Source: Funneliformis mosseae (taxonomy: Eukaryota > Glomeromycota > Glomeromycetes > Glomerales > Glomeraceae). From it: DNA of 16,395 bases. The position numbers were made by a program, and so were the translations under genes. The stretch covers positions 1 through 16,395 of the forward strand of contig CAJVPP010002089.1 in NCBI GenBank assembly GCA_910592005.1. The letters are read 5' to 3'. The number at the start of each line of letters is the position of its first letter. Position 1 is the stretch's first letter. Below the pieces are notes generated by a model that worked only from the letters and a program-made list of their open reading frames with translations, had not been told where the DNA came from and made no database searches. Below, piece by piece: positions 9,474-16,395 of the stretch.

Positions 9474-9510
<37 letters not shown>

Positions 9511-9726
9511 GGGGTTTATCTAAATAAATTATGTGTTGGTTAGATTGAAAAATTTCCTTTCGTTTTAGCTTTATTAGTGCATATTTGAGCCGCGTTATGA
9601 AAACGAATCCCCCAAAACTTATGGAAATTCGAACATCAGGGTTCGGAAATCACGTGCTAAGAAACCGTGGGATTTTACTTTATCATGTCATTTTGTTGGA
9701 ACGTACGTATTATTGTGAAAAAAAAA
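9473..9726. promoter_or_regulatory. Divergent promoter with T15A20 block and ATCACGTG site
   Basis: Only 254 bases separate the start codons of two divergent genes. A T15A20 block (9475-9509) abuts the left start and would be expected to exclude nucleosomes, as poly(dA:dT) tracts do in yeasts. ATCACGTG at 9649-9656 fits the RTCACRTG consensus bound by Cbf1-type bHLH factors in fungi. Whether this site is used here is inference. Confidence 0.45.
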
Positions 9727-11658
9727 ATGCTTGACCCTAAAAACGAAATAAAAAAACTTCCACTTTCTGAAAACCTTTTACATTACTACCAAGAAAGATG
9801 TGGTATTGCCTACTCTCTTTATTCAATTAGTTAAAATGCTTAAATAAATGAGTTAAATTTTAATACCTTTTAGAGACGGCTGAACAAGAATATCAGGACG
9901 CGATTGACGCGATTGATAAGTGTAAAACATCTCATGAAGAACAACATAAGTTGACTTGGGATCTTCAACAACGTTTACAAGAAATCGTAGATTTAAAAAA
10001 AGATCTTAGTGACACACAATTGTTCTTAACAGAAGAACGAAAGCGTTTCATAAGAGTGGTTGCCGAGAATGACGAACTAAGAGGTGCGAGTTGTGAAAGT
10101 CAGACGCGTTTATGAATTCTGTGATTACAGAGTTTGTGCTATGTAATTTTCCGATAAAAGCGTGTAACAAACATTCTTATTGATTTATTGAACAGTCCAA
10201 GACTTGCAGGATCGTAGGAAAATTCAATATCTATTATCAATTACCGGACCGTTAAAGCGGGATGAAGATTCAGTAATTATTACAATATCATTATTTTCTG
10301 TTATGTTGATATGGTCATGTCGAATTCTTATTTAATTTTTATAGAATTCTGGAGTTAAAGATCCGCGAGATAATGAGATAGAATCTTTAAAATTGATGGT
10401 GAAGTCTTTACATTCCCAACTTGAAGAGCAGGTTTATTTCAGATTACGATGATTATACTATAATTTAATGGCAATGTTTTTTTTTTTTTTACTAAAGTTA
10501 ATTTTTTGTTTTGTTTCCCAAGAGACATGGGTATGATGAAATTATAGATAATCTAAAATTGAATCTTCAGACTTATACAGAAGAGGAGACACGACGGCGT
10601 CAACGAGATGCTAACACAATACAAGAATTGACAAAAAAAGTTCAACTAATGGAAAATGTATATCGCGAGAATACGAAAGGTATGTTATGAAATTTTTTTT
10701 CTTTTAAGAAAAAATTTTAAATTTAAATTAACTAGCATAAAATTCTCCATTATAGAAACACTTCAGCTCAAAAAAGATAAAATGACAGAAGAGCGAAGAG
10801 TTAATGAAAACTTAACCTCAGTGTTGCAAGAATTGGGTGATATAAAAGTTAAATATCGCAAAGAGAAAGAAAGAAATGACACGGTCGAGCGAGTAACTAA
10901 ACTAACTAAAATCATTATCATACGTCTTAAATCTTATTTTCATTGTTATTAAAATCACATATCATTTATAGGAAGTCGAATCAAGAATACTTTCAAAATA
11001 CGATTCTTCGATTAATGAACTTAGACGACAAAATGAACAGTATGAAAGGGAGATCAAATCAATTAAAGTAAGCCAATTTATTCTTCAAAAATTTTTATAT
11101 TTTTTAATATTTAATTTTTTTAATTAGACCGAGAAAGAACAAAATGAAGAATCTTCAAAGCGTAAAATTGAAATCCTTCAGAAAAGGGCTGAAACGCTTA
11201 CAGCCAAGTATATATTGACATTTACAATTATTTTATAACGAATGAATAAATTGTTGAATTTATTATTTATTTTTTTTAAAGTTACAATAACATGAAAAGG
11301 CGGCGAAATCACGATTTTGAAGGATTTTCAAATGACATCACGATGTTGAGAAAACAGCTTAAGGGATTAGAAAAGCTGATATTGAAATATGCTCCATATG
11401 ATGATCAGGAGTACCATTTAATGAATATAGGTAAATAAATTGTTACTTTAAATATCCTATATTATATATATCTATTGATTGCTTATGTATGTTTATTAGT
11501 CAAAGAAACCGGTGGACAGATAGGTAAAGTTTCGGATGAATTACGAACGCTAAAGGTAAGCATTTTTACGTGATAAAAATTAATACGAATGGGGATTATT
11601 TCAGGCGGCTCAAAATATAACGAATCTTTTTAATTTTAATTTTTTTTTTTATATTTAG
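9727..11658 (+). CDS. CCDC77: CCDC77-like coiled-coil protein
   Basis: Eleven exons: 9727-9802, 9874-10083, 10196-10272, 10345-10431, 10523-10679, 10756-10892, 10972-11067, 11128-11207, 11282-11430, 11500-11555, 11605-11658; total 392 aa against about 488 in human CCDC77. Almost the whole chain is heptad-like coiled coil. Two blocks match what I recall of vertebrate CCDC77: the N-terminal ENLLHYYQERCE, EEQHKLTWDLQQRLQEI, AENDELRVQDLQDRRKIQ and LLSITG, and the C-terminal MKRRRNHDFEGFSNDITMLR, KQLKGLEKLI and GGQIGKVSDELRTLK, in the same order. CCDC77 is centrosome-associated in animals; its role in fungi is not established. Exon 1 is only 76 bases and ends in phase 1. An in-frame ATG at 9685 would add 14 residues, but I prefer 9727 because its product begins just ahead of the conserved block. 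The last 17 residues (after LRTLK) are a hydrophobic Phe/Asn tail read from AT-rich DNA, so the final exon is the least certain part. Confidence 0.82.
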
Positions 11659-11795
11659 CATTAATTTTGTAATCATCTTTCCCTTATATTATTAAGGTTG
11701 TGTATAACAAATAAATTCGTATATAATAATTAATCTGAAAACTTCGATATGAGCACATCATAATCATTTTACCACTATTACAAGATTCATGTGAA
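11659..11795. terminator. Convergent 3' ends of the CCDC77-like and uL2 genes
   Basis: Only 137 bases separate the two stop codons. An AATAAA polyadenylation signal for the plus-strand gene lies at 11710-11715. No clear AATAAA was found for the minus-strand ribosomal gene. The transcripts probably overlap at their 3' ends. Confidence 0.5.
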
Positions 11796-12767
11796 TTATG
11801 CTGACTTGACTTTATTTGTACCACGAAGCAAACCGCTTCTTCTGGCTGCAATTAAACCAACCTAAGATGAAGATTAAAAATATTATAAAAATTATTTAGG
11901 AAATTTAAAGCTTTCAAAATGAATACTATAAAAGAAATAAAGAAACTGTACCTTTTGTCCGGGAGCACTTTCTCTGGAGACTGTAGATGCGTGACCAATA
12001 TGTTGATGATTACCACCACCATGAGGATGGTCCACAGGATTCATAGCAACACCACGAGTCTTGGGCCAGCAATTTCTCTTTACACGATATTTATGATATG
12101 CACGACCAGCCTTAAGCAAAGGCTTATCAATACGACCGCCACCAGCTACGATACCTATCGTAGCACGAGCACTAGAGTTGATAACTTTCTTAGCGCCAGA
12201 AGGAAGTTTAATTCGGGTCTTGCCTTCATCATGATTATGGCCAATGATAGTAGCATAATTGCCTGAAGCACGAGCTAAAGCACCACGATCACCAATCTTT
12301 TCTTCTACATTGCAAATGATTGTACCTTCGGGCATTGAACCAAGGGGAAGCACATTTCCAACAGTTAAAGCGGCTTTTCTTCCACAATAAACAAATTGGC
12401 CAGTATGCATGCCCTCAGTAGCAATGAATGTTTGGATGTGACGTTTGTATCTAAAAAATAAAATAAAATAAAAATAAAAAAAAAATAAAACTCATCAGTG
12501 TTGTTTAAAATTACATATCTAAAACATCTAATTGAATACTCCAAATTAAGATTACAAAACATACCGATAAGGATCACGAAATTGCACTTTGGCAAGAGGA
12601 GCACCACGGCCAGGATCGTGAATAATCTCTTTAACAATGCCTCTTGTATATCCATTACGTTCAGCATAATCCAAAGGTCTTAATTTAGCAGCTCCTTTGC
12701 GAAGCCTAGTGTGAGCCTTGAAAATGCCACCGGGACCTTTTCTTTGAGAACGAATAACACGACCCAT
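11796..12767 (-). CDS. RPL8: 60S ribosomal protein L8 (uL2)
   Basis: Three exons on the minus strand: 12767-12565, 12450-11952, 11861-11796; 255 aa, the usual eukaryotic length for this cytosolic large-subunit protein. uL2 binds 23S/25S-type rRNA, helps join the subunits and lies close to the peptidyl-transferase centre. The sequence is unmistakable: [19 protein letters not shown] at the start, [19 protein letters not shown], the C-terminal rRNA-binding signature [17 protein letters not shown] (about 204-220), and the basic end [11 protein letters not shown]. The His of GGGNHQHIG is residue 216, the same number as the His hydroxylated by NO66/RIOX1 in human RPL8. The first exon ends after RDPYR in phase 2. 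Codon use favours GGT, GCT, CGT and AAG more than the neighbours, as expected for a highly expressed gene. Confidence 0.98.
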
Positions 12768-15700
12768 CTTTAAAGTTTTAAGTTATGCTATTATCAACAA
12801 ATAAAAAAATGAATTATATTATGATTACCCAAAGTTTTCTTAATATATTCAAAAGAATTTACATCAATTGGTAAATTATAAAGATCAAGTTGAAGAAAAT
12901 TTGGTGAAATTGAATAAAATTTCTGAAATTAATCAGTTTAATTTCCATCCATTATTTCGTATCAAAAAAAAGAAAAAATATTTGATATATCTGGCCATTT
13001 AAAGCAATGATATATTGAAATAATTATTTGTAAAAATTGCTTACCACAAAAATTAACCCCAGGTAAGTAATTCTTGGGATATAGAAGTAGAGGGAGAATT
13101 TTTCTGATCCAAAGAGATTAACTTTTGTATTTTTTTTTGAATGACAATTTCATTGGACCGATCTTTTCACATGATTTTAAGCGGCTAAACATGATTTTGG
13201 ACTTTGTATGTTAAATTTAGACAGAATCATTAAATATGAAATAATATCGATATAAAATTAAATAAATTAAATGATACAGGATATCAAACATTGAAATTAA
13301 TTTTTCAGAAAGGCTTCTTTATCTCGAAATGTTTTGTAATTAGAAAAACTGCGCTTTACACATACTCCGGCTACTGGTAACCAAAAATATGTAATCCTTC
13401 CATTATCTTTCTAATCCACAGTAAATGCTCTATTCATTCAAACAAAATAACCAATAAATTCAGTTTCTTATAAATATAATATATATATTTTAACTGATAT
13501 TTTATTTATATCTAATACTTTTAAATCGCCATTTTTTAAAATAATTTAATACTGCTCATAAATTTTTAATTTTAATATATTTTTTTTATTATTGCTTATT
13601 ATTTAGAAATGCTTGCTTATTAAGTTTTAATAGATAAAGTTTATAGAGAATAATTCAGCTAATAAAATAGAATCAAACTCTATAAAAAAAAATTAGAAAT
13701 TAATTTAATGTATTTATAAATAATTAGAATTTAAAAATTTTAGAAATCCTAAATTATTGTTAGTATAAACTTATTAAATATATTTGATAGAAAATTATTA
13801 TAAAAATATTTAAAAATGGTTAAGTACTAGAATAATATATATAATACATTTTGATTTAAACAATCTTATTATTATACATAAAATTTTTTTGATAATTTGT
13901 AAAGTTAATAAAAGTTTATAAATTTAAAAATTTTTTTTTTAATAATATTTTAAATTTAAAAAAATGGAAAAATTACTTAATAAAAAACAATTTTATATTA
14001 GATTAGACGAAAAATTTTTTTAAATTCTCATAATCCAAATATTTCAGTTTTCCTAAAATTCAGATTTTTTAATATTATTTCATGATTTTTCTTTATTTAA
14101 AACTTAATATTCTTATTACATTTTTCTTACTTAAAATTGTTATATTACAGTCATCAAAATAATAATAATATTGTTCATTTATATTAACTTTATTAGATTC
14201 ATCATGTTTAACTTTTGATATTTTTTATATTGAAAAAAATTTTTTCAAATAAACCACTTGAATAATAAGAAATTCCTATCAAAAATACTATGTACTAATG
14301 CTAACTTATTATCAATTTTTTTACTTTTTAAAAATTTCTTCTATATTATTATATTTACTATACTCATTACCATTTAATTTTAGATTTATTTTATTTAAAA
14401 ATTTTATTATTAAATTTGCTAAAGTTTTAAAAGAATTACTATATATATATTAAATAATATTTAAATACTTTTTTAAAGTAAATATTTTAAAGAAAGATAT
14501 CTTATTTTTATTATATAATACATATCATTTGTTATATATATAATATTCAATTACTATTCTAACATTTTTACAAATTTAATAGAAAGATCAAATATTATAT
14601 GAGTTTTTTTTTTTGTTGTTGATTTAATAAAGATAATTATAATATCTGATTATAGAATTATATATATTTCAAAATTATTTATAATTAGTTTTATTAATTA
14701 TTAAAACTGAATTAAATAATGAATAAACTTGAAAAAATCTAGTTTATCATTTCTTATTAGCTTATAAATATTATAATCCATTATTTTACATTTTTTTTAT
14801 TTGAAAAAAATAATGTTATGATTGGTAAAAATAATTATAAAATTTTTGTAATTATATCAATTATTATTTAGTAATTATTAGATAGTATTAAATAAAGTAT
14901 ATACTTACTTTATCTTTAATATTCTTCTTTGTTTTATTATCCATATTTAATGAATCTTTAATTTCTAATAAAATTTTCTATAAATTTTTAATTATTTCTT
15001 CTGTTACTAATTTTAAATTAAAAATAATTCTTCTTTTAATGATAATTACTTAAAATATCTTCTATCAATTCAATTAGTATTTTTAAATTATTTATTAACC
15101 CATTTTTCAATTGTGATTTCTTATTTAAATATGTATAAATTTTTTCTATAGAATTTTATTTTTATTAGATTTTTTAAAATATTACTCATTTTATTATGCA
15201 TTAAATTAATATTTTATATATTGAGATTTAATATTAATATTATACATTTAACTGAGTTTTTAAAAAATAATCTAATAGAATTTTAATAATAATTAACAAA
15301 TTTAAATCTATCTTTAAAAAGATACTATTAATGCTAATTAAATACAAATATACAGATAAGTATAAAAGTATTAACTATAATTAAATCTTTATTTCAAAAA
15401 AACTAACTTTATACATTAAATTTTTTTTATTTTTATAAAATCTAGGTAAATATTTTATTGAATCTTCGTTTGCTATAATAATAGTTTAAATCTAATATGA
15501 TATAAACTTAATTAAATTACAGTAGTAATTTATAGATATCACATCTCATTCTTCCAAAACTTATTACTTTAATTGTATAATACTTAAAGATTGTAAATTC
15601 TATTTATAAATTTTAACCTTAATATACAATCAATGAATTTTTATCGAATTGATATCAAAGTTTTGAGCTGACTATAAAAGCATTTCAATATTTGAAGATT

Positions 15701-16249
15701 CAAAAAAAAGAACAAGTGACTTTAACAATGTAAATGAATACATTATTCTCTTAAAAAAATAACTTTTTTGATTTTTTTGACCATAAAAATTACATAATTA
15801 GATAAAACTTTACAATGTGTATCTTCAGTTATGTGATTAATTAATAGGACTAGAGAACTTAATTAACCTAGAAAAATACTTTCAAAATATATAATCAAAA
15901 CTTTTTTAGACTATGGTTATAATATAATCTTTGTGAAATTCTTCAAAAAGTTCATACTATACCTGCTTAAAATCTAAGGTTGAATTTTGTATAAATAGAT
16001 TTATCTGACTAAAACTACCTTTTAAAATTCTCTATTGTTTAATTTTATAAATATAAGCTTAAAATAAATGTTTTTCTTTATTTTTTCAGAAATTAATAGA
16101 TTGAAATAAAAAATATGTAAGTGAAAATCTTATTTAGCTAATTTATTGCAGATGTTTTGTATAAAAATATTTTTGTTTATTTCATTTTTAATATTTAAAC
16201 ATATTTATTACATCCCAAAAAACTCTTTCCGCTGATCCCCAATTTCAAT
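12768..16249. other. Long AT-rich intergenic desert
   Basis: About 3.5 kb with no supported gene. The first few hundred bases would hold the ribosomal gene promoter. From about 13020 to 13450 the base composition is less extreme, and a short open patch at 13309-13377 follows an acceptor-like CAG. It reads 23 codons including RKTALYTYSGYW and may be a decayed exon. From about 13480 to 16200 the DNA is almost entirely A and T, with homopolymers and TATATA runs. A 19-base exact match to 2835-2853 lies at 13235-13253. No RNA gene, inverted-repeat element or ORF of note was found in the remainder. Confidence 0.65.
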
Positions 16250-16395
16250 ATGACCAGAAAAAAAAATGGAAACAACAACAACAACAATAAGTCTAACAAG
16301 ACTCGCTCTTCTTCATCCAACAACGACCAACAACAACGTCCTGCCAAAAAACAGTTTATTGAACTTCCTCAAACAACTGAAGCTTCGTCTTCAAA
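16250..16395 (+). CDS. Partial N-terminus of an Asn/Ser/Gln-rich protein
   Basis: An ATG at 16250 opens a frame that runs to the window end without a stop, giving 48 codons. The start reads MTRKKNGNNNNNNKSNKTRS. It continues with Ser, Asn and Gln runs, then RPAKKQFIELPQTTEASSS. The abrupt rise in GC over the AT-rich DNA to the left and the shift to codons such as CGC, CCT and GAC argue for a real gene start. The segment just upstream (from about 16211) is C-rich like a transcribed leader. The visible part is a basic, low-complexity, probably disordered N terminus from which the family cannot be told. Confidence 0.65.
   Translation, partial: MTRKKNGNNNNNNKSNKTRSSSSNNDQQQRPAKKQFIELPQTTEASSS

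Noticed and set aside
9541..9680. Possible tRNA in the less AT-rich promoter region
   Set aside because: TTCGAA-like words occur, but no A box, B box spacing or cloverleaf could be built.
9685..9726. Upstream in-frame ATG for the CCDC77-like gene
   Set aside because: The conserved block begins after the ATG at 9727, and the extra 14 residues (ending in a Lys run) look like leader sequence.
11919..12266. 115-codon open frame on the plus strand
   Set aside because: It lies antisense to the conserved uL2 exon and is a shadow of it.
12365..12683. Open frames on both strands over the first uL2 intron
   Set aside because: They run through splice sites and intron sequence of the uL2 gene; the real exon frame is clear from the protein.
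13063..13068. Perfect GTAAGT donor after CCCAG
   Set aside because: There is no open coding exon before it and no consistent acceptor and exon after it, so it is probably chance.
1..16395. CRISPR array, operon or phage-type system
   Set aside because: The window is eukaryotic with spliced genes; no spaced direct repeats, ribosome-binding sites or prokaryotic gene clusters are seen.

Overview
This is a eukaryotic nuclear window, most likely from an AT-rich early-diverging fungus. The intergenic DNA is extremely AT-rich. The genes are broken into many short exons by small GT-AG introns, mostly 50-115 bases, and the one ribosomal protein is of fungal size (255 aa). A Glomeromycotina genome of the Rhizophagus type fits best. 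Neocallimastigomycota, which are also very AT-rich, are the main alternative. The assignment is inference; no rRNA or marker gene beyond uL2 is present.

Layout. 1-2497: AT-rich DNA with a small GC-richer fragment at the very left end and two adjacent foldback (MITE-like) elements at 1337-1488 and 1503-1630. 2498-2716 (minus): a single-exon ORF for a 72-residue membrane protein. 3506-7296 (plus): a 15-exon gene for an EDEM-type glycoside hydrolase family 47 protein with a C-terminal protease-associated (PA) domain, 836 aa. 7297-8015: low-complexity spacer. 8016-9472 (minus): a 6-exon gene for a 293-aa protein with a probable galactose-binding-like beta-sandwich. 9473-9726: a short divergent promoter. 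9727-11658 (plus): an 11-exon gene for a 392-aa coiled-coil protein that I recognise as a CCDC77 homologue. 11796-12767 (minus): a 3-exon gene for ribosomal protein L8 (uL2). 12768-16249: a gene-poor AT-rich desert. 16250-16395 (plus): the start of an Asn/Ser/Gln-rich gene cut by the window end.

I reconstructed the four spliced models by reading translations across splice sites. Each one closes in frame with a total length divisible by three, which is strong internal support. The genes are unrelated housekeeping or cell-biology genes: ER glycoprotein quality control, an unknown binding protein, a centrosome/flagellum-associated coiled coil, and the ribosome. They do not form a pathway. The 8016 and 9727 genes share a divergent promoter, and the 9727 and 11796 genes are convergent with 137 bases between stops.

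The most notable points are the CCDC77 homologue, whose relatives are centrosome-associated, in what looks like a non-flagellated fungus; a GC-AG intron and two frame-essential 13-base microexons in the EDEM gene; a 31-T tract against a 3' splice site that can pair with an 18-A tract in the same intron; and two neighbouring non-autonomous transposon-like elements. I found no prokaryotic-type system, CRISPR array, tRNA or rRNA.
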